Positions 1 to 10,186 of a stretch of DNA of 64,000 nt are shown here, piece by piece. This DNA is from Candidatus Tisiphia endosymbiont of Nedyus quadrimaculatus (GTDB lineage: Bacteria; Pseudomonadota; Alphaproteobacteria; Rickettsiales; Rickettsiaceae): contig NZ_OZ060452.1 of NCBI RefSeq assembly GCF_964059235.1, forward strand, positions 1,550,001 to 1,614,000. Direction: 5' to 3'. How positions within the stretch are numbered: the stretch's first letter is position 1; every line of letters begins with the position of its first letter. The position numbers and the translations under genes are program-made. Below the pieces are notes generated by a model. It saw only the letters and a program-made list of their open reading frames with translations, had not been told where the DNA came from and did not search any database.

Positions 1-276
1 TTGGCAAAAAAAACTGGATTTTATGACACTTTTTCAGTATTGTCAAAATCCAATAATCTATTTCTAGATTTGTCATTTAATAAGGATGACATAGACTCTG
101 ACTTACTTTGGCAATGGTTGCATAAAAAACATCACCTAGTACTATTAAAACAAGAATGTAGCTCAATTATTCAAAATGGCTCAGACGAAGAGCTAAAAAA
201 GGCTATATTATATCGAGAAGAGATTATAAAAATCTCTAAAGAGATTTATAATCTAAACGAATCTTTTACTAATTGA
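1..276 (+). CDS. dnaG: DNA primase DnaG, C-terminal end (partial)
   Basis: This is an open frame entering from the left edge and ending 17 bp before rpoD. The 91 visible residues are polar and helical (EELKKAILYREEIIKISKEI), as expected for the C-terminal helicase-interacting region of primase. The catalytic zinc and TOPRIM domains would lie outside the window. The assignment rests mainly on gene order: dnaG directly precedes rpoD in many proteobacteria, including Rickettsia. The TTG at position 1 is only the window edge, not a start. DnaG makes RNA primers at the replication fork with DnaB. Confidence 0.6.
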   Translation: MAKKTGFYDTFSVLSKSNNLFLDLSFNKDDIDSDLLWQWLHKKHHLVLLKQECSSIIQNGSDEELKKAILYREEIIKISKEIYNLNESFTN

Positions 277-293
277 CCCAAGGTTTATAAATT

Positions 294-2210
294 ATGACAG
301 AAGCAAAAGAGAAAATAGATGTAAAAGGTACTGCAGTTGATAACCTAGTTAAAACAGCTAAAGAAAAAGGCACTGCAGTCACTTATTATGATCTAAATAA
401 AGTCATTCCAATGACTAATAATATATCAGTAAACGATCTAGAAAAGGTAATATCAAAGTTTTCTGAGGCTGGAGTTGATATTATAGAAGGTGATGATGAC
501 GAGATCAAACTTGATATTAATGTAGATGATGAATTTAAACTGTCTAATAATGTTGATCGTGAGCCTGAAGACGAAAGTGAAGAAGAAAATTTAGGTACGA
601 CCGATGATCCAGTAAGGTTATATTTACGAGATATGGGAGGAGTTGGACTTTTTTCTCGTGAGACAGAAATAGAAGTAGCCCAAGATATTGAAGAAGGCAA
701 AGAGATAATGGTTAAGTCACTTTGTGAAAATCCAATATCGATGAAATTCTTTATAAAATGGCATGAAGATTTAGTTAATGAAAAAATACTACTCCGAGAT
801 TTGATTGATCTAGAAGCTAATATGGTCAACGGGGATGATAGTAATTCTGAAGAGAGTCAAAATAATTATATAGAATCAGATCATGAAGAACATGAAGAAG
901 CTAGCAATTTATCAATAGCTACTATTGAGTTACAGTTATTACCTAGTGTTGTCAAGCGTATGGAAAAAGTTTCTAAGCTTTCTGAAGAGTTGTTAATTGA
1001 AGCAAAGAAACATTACACACGTTATCCTCAACCTAAGGGATTGCATGATAACAAAAAATATGCCAAGAATCTACAATTACTAATTATTGAAATTTCTAGT
1101 ATCCATTTTCACTCTAAAAGGACAGAAGAAATTCTTAATAGAATATATAGTTTAAATAGAGAATTAGTAACTAAAGAAGGGAGCTTCCTTAAATTAGCTG
1201 AAAAATATGGCATAAGTCGTCAAAACTTCCTAAATGAATATATGGGAGCAGTAATTGATGAAAGCTGGAAAAGGCAAATGCAAAAAAATAAGCACTCTAA
1301 TTGGAAGAATTTCCTTGCTAAAGAATCTGATGCTATTGATCAAATGATTAGTGAATTAAAAACCATGGAAATGACTATTGGTTTGCCAATTATTGAATTT
1401 AAAAAGTTAGTACATACAATACAAAAGGGTGAAAGACAAGTCCTTAGGGCAAAGAAAGCTATGATAGAGGCTAATCTGCGTCTAGTTATCTCAATTGCTA
1501 AAAAATATGCAAATCGTGGATTACAGTTTTTAGATTTAATTCAGGAAGGAAATATTGGGTTAATGAAGGCTGTTGATAAATTTGACTATCGTAGGGGATA
1601 TAAATTTTCCACTTATGCTACTTGGTGGATTAGGCAAGCTATTACTAGAGCTATAGCTGATCAAGCTAGAACCATACGTATTCCCGTGCATATGATTGAA
1701 ACGATCAACAAAATTATTCGTACCTCTAGGCAGATGCTTAACGAGCTAGGTTATGAACCGACTCCGGCAGAAATTGCCGCTCGCCTTTCTATGCCAGTTG
1801 ATAAAGTACGAAAAGTAATGAAAATAGCTAAAGAGCCAATTAGCTTAGAAAATCCAATAGGCGATGATGATGGTAGTTATCTTGGAGACTTTATTGAAGA
1901 CAAAAATGCTATATTACCGCTTGACGCAGCAATTCAATCGAATTTACGAGAGGTCACAACTAGAGTTTTAGCAACTCTTACTCCTCGTGAAGAAAGAGTT
2001 CTAAGAATGAGATTTGGTATAGGCATGAGTACTGATCATACACTAGAAGAAGTTGGACAACAATTCAACGTTACTAGGGAACGTATTAGGCAAATAGAGT
2101 CCAAAGCACTACGCAAATTGAAGCATCCGACTAGATCTAAAAAACTTAGTAGTTTCCGGGGTGGTTCTAGAAAGCAAAACAATTCTTCAGAATCTGCTTT
2201 TGGAGGCTGA
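294..2210 (+). CDS. rpoD: RNA polymerase primary sigma factor RpoD (sigma-70)
   Basis: This is the housekeeping sigma factor that directs RNA polymerase to -35/-10 promoters. At 638 residues it has full family length. Residues 1-100 are the acidic region 1.1. Region 1.2 follows ([19 protein letters not shown], about 103-121), then a long variable spacer. Region 2 contains [37 protein letters not shown] and [15 protein letters not shown], the core-binding and -10 recognition helices. Region 4 near the end ([16 protein letters not shown], then the [20 protein letters not shown]) reads the -35 box. The start at 294 lies 17 bp after the primase stop, so the two are probably co-transcribed. Confidence 0.98.
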   Translation: MTEAKEKIDVKGTAVDNLVKTAKEKGTAVTYYDLNKVIPMTNNISVNDLEKVISKFSEAGVDIIEGDDDEIKLDINVDDEFKLSNNVDREPEDESEEENLGTTDDPVRLYLRDMGGVGLFSRETEIEVAQDIEEGKEIMVKSLCENPISMKFFIKWHEDLVNEKILLRDLIDLEANMVNGDDSNSEESQNNYIESDHEEHEEASNLSIATIELQLLPSVVKRMEKVSKLSEELLIEAKKHYTRYPQPKGLHDNKKYAKNLQLLIIEISSIHFHSKRTEEILNRIYSLNRELVTKEGSFLKLAEKYGISRQNFLNEYMGAVIDESWKRQMQKNKHSNWKNFLAKESDAIDQMISELKTMEMTIGLPIIEFKKLVHTIQKGERQVLRAKKAMIEANLRLVISIAKKYANRGLQFLDLIQEGNIGLMKAVDKFDYRRGYKFSTYATWWIRQAITRAIADQARTIRIPVHMIETINKIIRTSRQMLNELGYEPTPAEIAARLSMPVDKVRKVMKIAKEPISLENPIGDDDGSYLGDFIEDKNAILPLDAAIQSNLREVTTRVLATLTPREERVLRMRFGIGMSTDHTLEEVGQQFNVTRERIRQIESKALRKLKHPTRSKKLSSFRGGSRKQNNSSESAFGG

Positions 2211-2229
2211 TTTTCTATAGGCTTTATTT

Positions 2230-2955
2230 TTACAATGTGAGTGTTGCGAATCGAATAATATATTCTATGAAATTCTCTCGTGCATATAGTTGTTGTTGGT
2301 TGTGAAAGAAATACCGGTTAAAAAAATATGTAGTTAAATTAAAAGCTTGTTTTTTATCATTATTAGTAATTTGGCTATTAGTGGAGGTTAGGAATTGTGG
2401 TAAGATTAGAAGCCTGTTTTGATATGGTAAACCCTCTGATAAGCATACAGCTCTTCCAGATTTTGGCGAGACGTAAGCTAGATTCTCTCTACTACCTGTT
2501 ACCGCACATTTATGCAGATCAAGACCATAGCCTGATTCTTGGAGTATAGCTAATTCAAATTTAATATATTCCTCAAAAATAAAATTATTTGCTAGACTAC
2601 TTAAATATTTTACAAAAATTGGAAAAAATTTATTGTGATTTTCTCTTTCATGAAATGCCATCTTAATAAGGCTAATAATTGAATTAAAAGCGTAGAGCTT
2701 AATTTTATTAGTTATTAAAAGACCAGCGTAAGATTTTATTAATTCGCATTTAGCCATTCCTAGATGCTCGTGTAATCTAGCTTGCCAAAGAAAATCAACA
2801 ATATTACCTTGTTGATTTACAGAGCCAAATTTTTTAGATGTTTCTCGTATTACGCCGGAATATAAGCCATGATTTTCAGTAAAAACTGTAATAATAGCCG
2901 TATTTTCTTTTAGTGGTTTTTTGGCAATTATTATACCTATATCTTTAAAATTCAT
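2230..2955 (-). CDS. recO: DNA repair protein RecO
   Basis: RecO is a recombination mediator of the RecFOR pathway that helps load RecA on gapped, SSB-coated DNA. At 241 residues it has the usual length. The N-terminal OB-fold is recognisable ([20 protein letters not shown], then [14 protein letters not shown]), followed by a helical domain. It stops 19 bp from the end of rpoD (convergent genes) and starts 2 bp after era, so it is the last gene of an era-recO pair. Confidence comes from the N-terminal pattern and the era neighbour. Confidence 0.9.
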   Translation of the reverse strand: MNFKDIGIIIAKKPLKENTAIITVFTENHGLYSGVIRETSKKFGSVNQQGNIVDFLWQARLHEHLGMAKCELIKSYAGLLITNKIKLYAFNSIISLIKMAFHERENHNKFFPIFVKYLSSLANNFIFEEYIKFELAILQESGYGLDLHKCAVTGSRENLAYVSPKSGRAVCLSEGLPYQNRLLILPQFLTSTNSQITNNDKKQAFNLTTYFFNRYFFHNQQQLYARENFIEYIIRFATLTL

Positions 2956-2957
2956 AT

Positions 2958-3845
2958 TTAAACTTGTTGCAATCTCATATGGCTATATGAGTGCGGATCA
3001 TTTTCCCAAAGCTCACGTACTTTCACAAAAAGGAAAAGGTGAATTTTACAATCAAAAGCTAGCTGCATCTCTATTCTTGCCTTAGATCCTATTCCTTTAA
3101 TTTTACAACCATTTTTTCCTAAAATAATAGTCTTATAAGAATTCTTTGAAACCACTATTACCTGATGAATTTTGATAGACTTATCATTATTCTCCTGCCA
3201 CATTTCAGTTTGAACGGTTAAATTATAAGGTAATTCTTGGTGGAGATTCAAGAATAATTGTTCCCTAGTTATCTCAGCTGCTAAAAACCGCATAGGTAGG
3301 TTAGTAACATCATCTTCTTCGTATAGCCAAGGCGACCGCTTCGCTTGGCTTTGTATGTAACTTAGTAAGTTATTGATATTTTCATCGTTTAAAACGGATA
3401 TCTTGAATATATTAGCATCTATGAATTGAGACCTTATAATATTTTCTATTTCTTCTATATATTTAGAAGGAATATCGATCTTATTTAATAGAAATATTAA
3501 ATTTATTTTAAGATTCTGTAATTTTTTCAGTATTTGTAAAGTAAATTGGTCTATAGGTTTCGTACTATCTATTATCAATAAAACTATATCTACACCATGT
3601 AAACTTGACCATGCACACCGTACCATTGCTTTTTCCAGCTGTTTCTTTGGCTCGAATATACCTGGCGTATCTAATATTATTAGCTGCGTATCTTTTATGG
3701 TAACTATTCCAGTTATAATGGAGCGAGTCGTTTGAACTTTATTCGTTACTATGGAGATTTTTTGTCCAATAAGTTTGTTTAATAATGATGATTTACCAGC
3801 ATTTGGTTTGCCGATTATACATAGAGTTATTGTTTTCTGAGGCAT
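2958..3845 (-). CDS. era: GTPase Era
   Basis: Era is an essential GTPase that binds 16S rRNA and assists 30S maturation. The G1 P-loop (GKPNAGKSS), the G2 region with TTRS, G3 (DTPG) and G4 (NKID) are all visible in the first 150 residues. A C-terminal KH RNA-binding domain follows ([19 protein letters not shown], then [12 protein letters not shown]). The ATG at 3845 (MPQKTIT) is preferred; a GTG three codons upstream is possible. The gene overlaps nothing and abuts recO by 2 bp. A short inverted repeat around 3330-3355 encodes part of the linker near SPWLYEEDD. Confidence 0.96.
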   Translation of the reverse strand: MPQKTITLCIIGKPNAGKSSLLNKLIGQKISIVTNKVQTTRSIITGIVTIKDTQLIILDTPGIFEPKKQLEKAMVRCAWSSLHGVDIVLLIIDSTKPIDQFTLQILKKLQNLKINLIFLLNKIDIPSKYIEEIENIIRSQFIDANIFKISVLNDENINNLLSYIQSQAKRSPWLYEEDDVTNLPMRFLAAEITREQLFLNLHQELPYNLTVQTEMWQENNDKSIKIHQVIVVSKNSYKTIILGKNGCKIKGIGSKARIEMQLAFDCKIHLFLFVKVRELWENDPHSYSHMRLQQV

Positions 3846-3896
3846 ACAATTCACCTTCTCAAAATAACATGAGTTCGATATAACAAGTTATCAGTA

Positions 3897-4150
3897 TAGC
3901 TAACCCGAAAATGTTTTACTCGATAATCAAGTTTTTTAGAATTATTAAAAAATACGTCATTGCGAGAAGCCGCTGAAAGCGGCGACGCGGCAATCCAAGA
4001 TACGCGAAGCGTACTAGAAAGAAACAGCTTCGCTGTTTACATGGATCGCCACGGCATCTAAAGATGCCTCGCGATGACGGTCAAGGAAAAACTTGATTAT
4101 CGAGTTTTAGGTATGTGTTAATCTTAGCTTAGATAGAAGCGATGTCATCC
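3897..4150. repeat. Nested palindromic element between era and rnc
   Basis: This intergenic stretch of about 340 bp holds layered inverted repeats. An outer end (TAGCTAACCCGAAAA, 3897-3911) matches the end of another element at 33325-33576. Inside it, a perfect 19-bp inverted pair (ACTCGATAATCAAGTTTTT at 3918-3936, its complement at 4087-4105) encloses a CGTCATTGCGAG...CGCGATGACGG palindrome (3954-4080). That core has smaller hairpins such as GCCGCTGAAAGCGGC. The right side (4114-4150) carries TTAATCTTAGCTTAG and GCGATGTCATCC, also seen near 24680 and 33535. No gene is seen here. Confidence 0.8.
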
Positions 4151-4196
4151 CTTAGAGAGGGCTATTATAACTATTAAAAACTTGCACACTTGGTAA

Positions 4197-4910
4197 CTAT
4201 TTCAAAAATTTGAAATAGTTCATTAATTTACGAGCAGCAACTTTTTCTGCTTCTTTAACTGAATGACCAGTACCAGTTTGTTGGTAGGCTTCCATTTTTA
4301 CTAATACAGTGAAGATAGATGCGTGTGGTGATCCTTCTCTTTTTATCACTTCATACACGGGTCTTGCAATTCCCTTTCTTTGTGCTAGTTCCTGAAGAGT
4401 AGTTTTAGGGTCATAATCAGCTAAATCAGTAATAGATATAAACTCATGCCACAAATCATATACTATTTTTTGGGTCGTATCAATATTACTATCAAGATAA
4501 ATGGCAGCAATTAATGCTTCCATAGTATTCTCAATATTATTAGGATTTTGCCTTCCCCCTAATACTTCTTCACCATGGGTCATAATAATATAGTCTGACA
4601 AATTGATTTTTGCAGCTACTTTGCAAAGTGATTCTTTACAGACTAGATATGCTCTAATTTTTGCTAATTTCCCCTCATCATAAGTAGAGAAATTTTTAAA
4701 TAAAATTTCAGTAATGATAAAATTAATTATTGCATCACCAAGTAATTCTAAACGTTCATAGTTTTTTTGAATTCCCTGCTTTAGGATATGTTGCTTAAGG
4801 GAAGGATGACTTAACGCTTCAAGTAAAAGATCTTTATTATTAAAATTATATCCTATATCTTGTTCAAGCTTTTCCGGAGCAGAGAGAGCTGATTCTTTAC
4901 TTGTTATCAT
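4197..4910 (-). CDS. rnc: Ribonuclease III
   Basis: RNase III cleaves double-stranded RNA, including rRNA precursors. The signature [19 protein letters not shown] holds the acidic metal-binding residues, a second acidic cluster lies near [14 protein letters not shown], and a C-terminal dsRNA-binding domain follows ([14 protein letters not shown] to [14 protein letters not shown]). The start at ATG 4910 ([10 protein letters not shown]) is preferred: the upstream 24 codons of the open frame lie inside lepB and are not family-like. The start sits 2 bp after the lepB stop, so lepB-rnc are co-transcribed, as in other proteobacteria. Confidence 0.95.
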   Translation of the reverse strand: MITSKESALSAPEKLEQDIGYNFNNKDLLLEALSHPSLKQHILKQGIQKNYERLELLGDAIINFIITEILFKNFSTYDEGKLAKIRAYLVCKESLCKVAAKINLSDYIIMTHGEEVLGGRQNPNNIENTMEALIAAIYLDSNIDTTQKIVYDLWHEFISITDLADYDPKTTLQELAQRKGIARPVYEVIKREGSPHASIFTVLVKMEAYQQTGTGHSVKEAEKVAARKLMNYFKFLK

Positions 4911-4911
4911 T

Positions 4912-5700
4912 TTATATTTTATCTGTATAAAGGGACGTAAATATTCTGTTAAATCTAATAGATGCCAGCCAAGTACCCACACGGAGTATTTGATTAATTA
5001 TCCCAATATCACTTTGCCATAATTCTTCTTTTGTAGAAAAAATAATAAATTGTCCTTTGGCAATAAAGTTTTTAAACGGTACAAATCCTAGATCTATCCT
5101 ACTATCATTTGATTCATCTCTGTTATCTCCAAGAAAGAAATACTTACCTTCAGGTACATAAAAGCTTTCCGTATTACCATATTTATTTACTAATGAATGA
5201 TTATTTTGTTTTAATTTATAAGAAAAATAACTTACACCATTAGGTAATATTTCCTTATATTTTATATAATTCTTTCCTTCTTCACTTGTATATGTACCAA
5301 TTTCAGTGCGTTCTATGGCTTTATCATTTATATACACTACGTCATTGATTAATTGTACTTTATCTCCAGGTAGCCCAATTAGTCTTTTTATAAATCGAAT
5401 ATCCATATTATTTGGTGGGCGAAAAACTATTACATCTCCTCTTTGTGGCTGTGACGCCAACATTCTCCCATTCAAAATATTAGGACTAAAAGGAAAAGAA
5501 TAATTACTATATCCATAAGAATATTTTGTTGAAAAAATATAATCATTCTCCAGCACGGTTGCTTTCATTGAACCTGTTGGCACAAAAAAAAGTTCCATGA
5601 TAAAAAACCTTATCATCAGTGCCAAAAATATTGTAAAGATAAAAGACGTATATTCTTTAATTTGTGTTTTTTTGTTGGTAACCGCAGCTGTTGTTTGCAT
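4912..5700 (-). CDS. lepB: Signal peptidase I
   Basis: This inner-membrane serine protease removes signal peptides from exported proteins. At 262 residues it has one N-terminal membrane segment ([20 protein letters not shown]). The catalytic Ser lies in PTGSMKATV, the catalytic Lys in [13 protein letters not shown], and the C-terminal conserved box is [11 protein letters not shown]. It is the first gene of the lepB-rnc pair. Upstream lies the four-hairpin repeat module (5810-6004). Confidence 0.97.
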   Translation of the reverse strand: MQTTAAVTNKKTQIKEYTSFIFTIFLALMIRFFIMELFFVPTGSMKATVLENDYIFSTKYSYGYSNYSFPFSPNILNGRMLASQPQRGDVIVFRPPNNMDIRFIKRLIGLPGDKVQLINDVVYINDKAIERTEIGTYTSEEGKNYIKYKEILPNGVSYFSYKLKQNNHSLVNKYGNTESFYVPEGKYFFLGDNRDESNDSRIDLGFVPFKNFIAKGQFIIFSTKEELWQSDIGIINQILRVGTWLASIRFNRIFTSLYTDKI

Positions 5701-5809
5701 AATTATTATTTAATAACGAACTAAATTCAGTCTATAATACCTTATTACTATGTTTAAATCCAGCAATTTTTGAATCGCCCCTAGTATCTTAATAACGCGA
5801 AATTATAGA

Positions 5810-6004
5810 AACAATCAGATTTGAGACGGCTCTGCATCTGATTGTTAAATTAATATTTTGCTAAAAACATGATTTTAAAAAATTAAAATCATGTTTTTAG
5901 CTTTAGAAAGGTTTAAAATGCATTCGCAAAACCGCTTTAAGAATGCATTTTTCCTTATATTAAAGCCAATTCGATATAAGAATTAACAATTCTTATATCG
6001 AATT
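5810..6004 (+). repeat. Four-hairpin repeat module, copy A
   Basis: Four consecutive inverted repeats lie between lepB and truA. (1) AACAATCAGATTTGAG...CATCTGATTGTT (5810-5846). (2) CTAAAAACATGATTTTAA and its complement. (3) AAATGCATTC...GAATGCATTT around CGCAAAACCGCTTTAA. (4) AATTCGATATAAGAATT and its complement, ending at 6004. Copy B (9906-10100, same orientation) and copy C (24401-24597, opposite) repeat the same order; copy D (11341-11486) is partial and diverged. No coding potential is seen. Copy A lies just past the truA stop, so it could also stop transcription or stabilise the 3' end. Confidence 0.85.
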
Positions 6005-6012
6005 AATGGGGT

Positions 6013-6771
6013 TTAATAGTCAACTCTAAGAAAATACAACCCACATGCTGGAGCTTTTGCACCTGCTGCCTCTCTTTTTTTAGCATCCAAAGCTTTTTGT
6101 ATATCACCTTCCTGCCATATATTGCGTCCAACTAATACTAAACTACCAACAATATTTCGAACCATATGATGTAAAAAAGATCGAGCAGAAAGATATATTT
6201 TTATATCGTTGTTTTCTTGTGTAATAACTAATTTAGATAAGGTTTTTATAGGTGACTTTGCTTGGCAATATTTACCTCTAAATGAACTAAAATCATGATT
6301 TCCTATGAGATAGAAAGCCCCATATTTCATTGCTTCAACATCAAGAGGTTGTTTTATCCACCAAGCACGATTTAAATCTATTATAACTTGACCAGACCTA
6401 TTAATAATTCTATATACATAATGACGTTCTATAGCAGAAAATCTTGCATGAAAATCTTTGTCTACTAGAACACAATCAATTATCCCTATATTATGAGATC
6501 TTACAAAATAGTTAATAGCCTGCATAACTTTATAGGGCTGCATATATTTCACTAAATCGAAATGTGCTACTTGCCCTAAAGCATGAACCCCTGCATCAGT
6601 CCTGCCAGCTCCATGAACCACTACTTTTTCACCAGTAAATTTGTAGATACCATCTTCCAGTATTTGTTGAATAGATATAGCATTACTCTGCCTCTGCCAG
6701 CCAACAAAAGCAGTGCCTAAATATTCAATGGTAATCTTATATCTATAAAAATCAAGTATTTGATTCATCAA
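6013..6771 (-). CDS. truA: tRNA pseudouridine synthase A
   Basis: TruA makes pseudouridine at positions 38-40 of tRNA anticodon arms. The catalytic Asp sits in [18 protein letters not shown]. Other family blocks are [14 protein letters not shown] near the N-terminus, [15 protein letters not shown], and [18 protein letters not shown] near the C-terminus. At 252 residues it has normal length. It follows lolD by 12 bp and is the last gene of an MFS-lolC-lolD-truA run; the four-hairpin module starts directly after it. Confidence 0.96.
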   Translation of the reverse strand: MMNQILDFYRYKITIEYLGTAFVGWQRQSNAISIQQILEDGIYKFTGEKVVVHGAGRTDAGVHALGQVAHFDLVKYMQPYKVMQAINYFVRSHNIGIIDCVLVDKDFHARFSAIERHYVYRIINRSGQVIIDLNRAWWIKQPLDVEAMKYGAFYLIGNHDFSSFRGKYCQAKSPIKTLSKLVITQENNDIKIYLSARSFLHHMVRNIVGSLVLVGRNIWQEGDIQKALDAKKREAAGAKAPACGLYFLRVDY

Positions 6772-6783
6772 TTTATTTACTGC

Positions 6784-7449
6784 CTATTTCAGCTCCCCAT
6801 ATTGCAATTCATACACTCTATGCATCTTATGTGCCATTTCATGATTATGAGTTACCACAATAATAGAGGTATTTTGTTGTTTGGCAGTTTTAAGCAATAA
6901 GTTAAAAACCTCATTAGCAGTATTAGGATCTAGATTACCAGTAGGTTCATCAGCTAAAATAATTTGAGGATTATTAATTAGGCTACGAGCGATAGCTACT
7001 CTTTGTTGCTCCCCACCAGATAGCTCACCCGGCATATTATGTATTTTATTGGCTAGTCCTAAATCTGCTAATAGCTCTTCTGCCTTCTTAAGAGCTAATT
7101 TATAACTATCACCAGCAATTAATTTTGGCATTGCTACATTCTCTAAGGCAGTAAAATCTTTGAGTAAATGATGTTGTTGATAGACAAAACCTATATTACG
7201 CAGTCTTATTATATGAGCATGATTTTGGCAATAGTTTGTTGATTCTATCTGCACCTCTCCACTATTTGGGGTATCAAGTAGACCAGCTATATGCAGTAAA
7301 GTTGATTTTCCGCTACCAGAAGAGCCTATTATGGCAACTAGTTCTCCTTGCATTACAGTTAAGTTAACATTACTTAATACTTCAATAATAGATTTTCCCT
7401 GCTTATATTTTTTAGAAATATTTTTTAACATTAATACGGCTTTATTCAT
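6784..7449 (-). CDS. lolD: Lipoprotein-releasing ABC transporter ATP-binding protein LolD
   Basis: LolD is the ATPase of the LolCDE-type machine that releases lipoproteins from the inner membrane. Walker A is GSSGSGKSTLL, the ABC signature LSGGEQQRVAIARS, and Walker B IILADEPTGNLD; the H-loop His lies in VVTHNHEMA. The ATG at 7449 (MNKAVLMLK) is preferred over one four codons upstream because the family starts near there. The start overlaps the last codons of the permease gene (7442), indicating translational coupling. Confidence 0.94.
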   Translation of the reverse strand: MNKAVLMLKNISKKYKQGKSIIEVLSNVNLTVMQGELVAIIGSSGSGKSTLLHIAGLLDTPNSGEVQIESTNYCQNHAHIIRLRNIGFVYQQHHLLKDFTALENVAMPKLIAGDSYKLALKKAEELLADLGLANKIHNMPGELSGGEQQRVAIARSLINNPQIILADEPTGNLDPNTANEVFNLLLKTAKQQNTSIIVVTHNHEMAHKMHRVYELQYGELK

Positions 7450-8689
7450 AACGCAAGGCATCCACAGGATTCAACTTAGCAGCTTTATATGAAGGATAAA
7501 TTGTTGCACAAAAACATAGAACTATAGAGATAGTTGATACTAATATAACATCTTCTAATCTTACCTCTGATGGTAGAGTGTATAAAAAATAAATCGCTGC
7601 TTCAAAAATTTTAGTACCAGTTACTTTCTCCAAGATATTTCTAATAGACTGGATATTATAAGCAAAGCTTGTACCCAATATGATACCTAAAATCGTACCG
7701 AACAAACCTATAAACATGCCATTACAAATAAAAATAAGCATAATCTGCCTAGTACTTGCACCAATGGTACGAAGCACTGCAATATCCGAAATCTTGTCTT
7801 TAACTAACATAAATAAACTAGACACGATGTTAAAGGCTGCTACCATAATAATCAAAGAGAGAATAGTAAACATTGCTATCCTTTCAACAGCTAAAGCATT
7901 TAGAAACTGTAAATGTGATTTCTGCCAACTTGTCACTCGTAATTTTGATCCTAAAAGATTTTGTATCTCCCAAGCATAAATTCCCGCGTTACTCGGTTCT
8001 ATCGTTATTACTTCGACTAGATTAATAACTTCCTTGAAAGACAGAAAATTTTGGGCAGCAATAAGTGGCATTAAAATAGTTGCTGAATCATAATCATACA
8101 TACCGCTAGTGAAAGTAGCCACAACCCTGAATTCCTTAGATCTAGGCATACTACCAAAAGCAGTAGAAATTGAATTGGGAGAAATTAATTTTATTTTTGC
8201 ACCTACTTGAACTCCTAGGTTATGAGCCAATTCATTACCGATTGCCACGACATCTTTGCCAAAAAAATCGGCAAAATCTCCAGTATTAACATTTTGTAAA
8301 ATCTGATTTTTATATTTGAGTTCAGTTAAATCTATACCTTTAATTATAGCACCACTATTCATTCTTTTACCTAGTGCAAGAGCTTGACCGACAATGCTTG
8401 GAGAAATATGTTTTATATAATTCTGACTAATTAATTTTTTGTTAATTTCATCATAATTTGCGATAAAACGTGATACTGGTGTTATGCTAATGTCACCATT
8501 AAGACCAATAATGTTTTTAGTCAGTTCATAATGAAAACCGTTCATAACGGACATAACCACTATCAATGCAGCAACACCGATAGTTACACCCATCAAAGAA
8601 AAACCAGCAATAATAGAAACAAATCGCTCATTCTTCTTAGCTCTAAAATATCGGACTGCTACTTTTAGAATAAAATTATCTTTTATCAT
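7442..8689 (-). CDS. lolC: Lipoprotein-releasing ABC transporter permease, LolC/LolE family
   Basis: This is the membrane subunit partnering LolD. The 415 residues show the typical topology: one N-terminal membrane helix (VSIIAGFSLMGVTIGVAAL), a large periplasmic domain (about 50-265), then three C-terminal helices. The family start VRYFRAKKNERFVSII and the C-terminal YPSYKAAKLNPVDALRYE (FtsX/MacB-like end) are clear. Only one permease gene is seen beside lolD, so it may work as a homodimer or with a second gene elsewhere. Its ATG overlaps the MFS gene's stop (ATGA, 8686-8689). LolC versus LolE cannot be separated by eye. Confidence 0.9.
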   Translation of the reverse strand: MIKDNFILKVAVRYFRAKKNERFVSIIAGFSLMGVTIGVAALIVVMSVMNGFHYELTKNIIGLNGDISITPVSRFIANYDEINKKLISQNYIKHISPSIVGQALALGKRMNSGAIIKGIDLTELKYKNQILQNVNTGDFADFFGKDVVAIGNELAHNLGVQVGAKIKLISPNSISTAFGSMPRSKEFRVVATFTSGMYDYDSATILMPLIAAQNFLSFKEVINLVEVITIEPSNAGIYAWEIQNLLGSKLRVTSWQKSHLQFLNALAVERIAMFTILSLIIMVAAFNIVSSLFMLVKDKISDIAVLRTIGASTRQIMLIFICNGMFIGLFGTILGIILGTSFAYNIQSIRNILEKVTGTKIFEAAIYFLYTLPSEVRLEDVILVSTISIVLCFCATIYPSYKAAKLNPVDALRYE

Positions 8690-9903
8690 TTAGGTTCATC
8701 AAATATTCTATCTAATTGCAATAATTTATAACAACCAATCAATGCTATAACTATAGTGATGCACATAACAATTGCTAATGGCTTAAAAGTACCCTGATAA
8801 AAATAACTAACCAACTGCAAACATAATACGGTAACAATCAATCTTCCTGATACCAATACAGCAGTAATCCTACCTTTAGCATTTGGTATACTCTCTAACG
8901 CCAAAGGCCATAAAATATTACAAGGGAATATCGTGCCAATAGCCACTAATTGTGTTACTATGGTTATGGTTAATGGATCATTAGTCTTGCATATCACCAA
9001 AACTATAGCGGCAATTATAAAAGCTACAAGTGCTAAAATACTAAAGAAAAAACATTTTTTTTGTCCAAAATTCTTCAATAAATAACCACTGCTAAAACTT
9101 ACAGCCGATAATACTGCAGCTATAGCCCCTTGATAAAAACCAAACTGTTGAATAGACACTCCTAGATCTCGCATGTACAAGATAGGAGCGATACCAATAA
9201 AAACCCAATAACCCTGAATAATAAAAAGCATGGTTACTATATGATAAACAGCTTTTCTCGATTTAAAGACCAAGCCATACTCTTTTAGGGATATTTTAAC
9301 ATTATAATTTACCTGTCCTTTTGGAATAAATAATACACCAATTATTAAACAAAATAGCCCGAATATTAACAGTATAGCAAAATTACCTCGCCAACTAAGC
9401 AAAAAATTTACATAACTTCCTACTACCGGTGCAAAAGCCATGGCTAAAGTAATTGCACCATTTAAAGTCCCCGCCATTTGTTGTTGTTGTTTAACCGAAT
9501 ATAAATCAGCCAGTACTACATAGCCTAATACTGCTACCCCAGATATACCTACCCCTTGCAGAAACCTACCAAATAGTAACACGTAATAATTGAGAGCAAA
9601 CGTACAAAAGCTACTACCAACAATAAATATTATAAGACCTATAATGATAATTAACTTCCTGCCAAACCTATCTCCTAAATTTCCTACTATCAAGGAAGTA
9701 ACACAATGGGCTATGAGATTTATTCCTAATAAAAATTCTACCTTAAAAGTAGAAAGATTAAAGGTATTTTGTAAATCTGGAAAACTAGGGACGAATAAAT
9801 CCACTTCAGCCCCAGCTAAAACTTCCATAATTAAAATAGTAATAAACAAATTCATAAAAAAATATATACTTCTTGCAAATGAAGAGTTGATAAACAACAA
9901 CAA
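8686..9903 (-). CDS. MFS transporter, Bcr/CflA-like drug efflux family
   Basis: This is a twelve-helix major facilitator of 405 residues. The first loop contains GNLGDRFGRKLIIIIG (motif A-like), and the helix 4-5 region RFLQGVGISGVAVLGYVVLADLY resembles the Bcr/CflA antiporter family, with VDLFVPSFPDLQNTF after helix 1. The substrate is unknown. It is the first gene of the lolC-lolD-truA run with a 4-bp overlap. The start is uncertain: internal Met codons exist, and the first codons lie 3 bp from four-hairpin copy B, so the N-terminus may have been altered by that repeat. Confidence 0.82.
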   Translation of the reverse strand: MLLFINSSFARSIYFFMNLFITILIMEVLAGAEVDLFVPSFPDLQNTFNLSTFKVEFLLGINLIAHCVTSLIVGNLGDRFGRKLIIIIGLIIFIVGSSFCTFALNYYVLLFGRFLQGVGISGVAVLGYVVLADLYSVKQQQQMAGTLNGAITLAMAFAPVVGSYVNFLLSWRGNFAILLIFGLFCLIIGVLFIPKGQVNYNVKISLKEYGLVFKSRKAVYHIVTMLFIIQGYWVFIGIAPILYMRDLGVSIQQFGFYQGAIAAVLSAVSFSSGYLLKNFGQKKCFFFSILALVAFIIAAIVLVICKTNDPLTITIVTQLVAIGTIFPCNILWPLALESIPNAKGRITAVLVSGRLIVTVLCLQLVSYFYQGTFKPLAIVMCITIVIALIGCYKLLQLDRIFDEPK

Positions 9904-9905
9904 GG

Positions 9906-10100
9906 CAATCAGATTTGAGACGGCTCTGCATCTGATTGTTAAATTAATATTTTGCTAAAAACATGATTTTAAAAGATTAAAATCATGTTTTTAGCTTTAG
10001 AAAGGTTTAAAATGCATTCGCGTTAGCCGCTTTAAGAATGCATTTTTCCTTATATTAAAGCCAATTTGGGATAAGAATTAACTAATTCTTATCCCAAATT
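9906..10100 (+). repeat. Four-hairpin repeat module, copy B
   Basis: It has the same four inverted repeats in the same order as copy A. Differences include hairpin 3 loop CGCGTTAGCCGC versus CGCAAAACCGC, and hairpin 4 arms of AATTTGGGATAAGAATT type instead of AATTCGATATAAGAATT, each with a matching partner arm. It lies between the divergent MFS gene and metK. Confidence 0.85.
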
Positions 10101-10120
10101 GGGGTATTATATACTTAAAC

Positions 10121-10149
10121 TTCACAATTTGTAATACATACTCTATAAC
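10121..10149 (+). promoter_or_regulatory. Probable sigma-70 promoter of metK
   Basis: TTCACA at 10121-10126 and TATAAC at 10144-10149 are separated by 17 bp, 38 bp before the metK ATG. The position just past repeat copy B and the good spacing support it. No operator is recognised. Confidence 0.45.
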
Positions 10150-10186
10150 TCCTTAATGCTCAATACTAAATTTAGGAAATAATATT

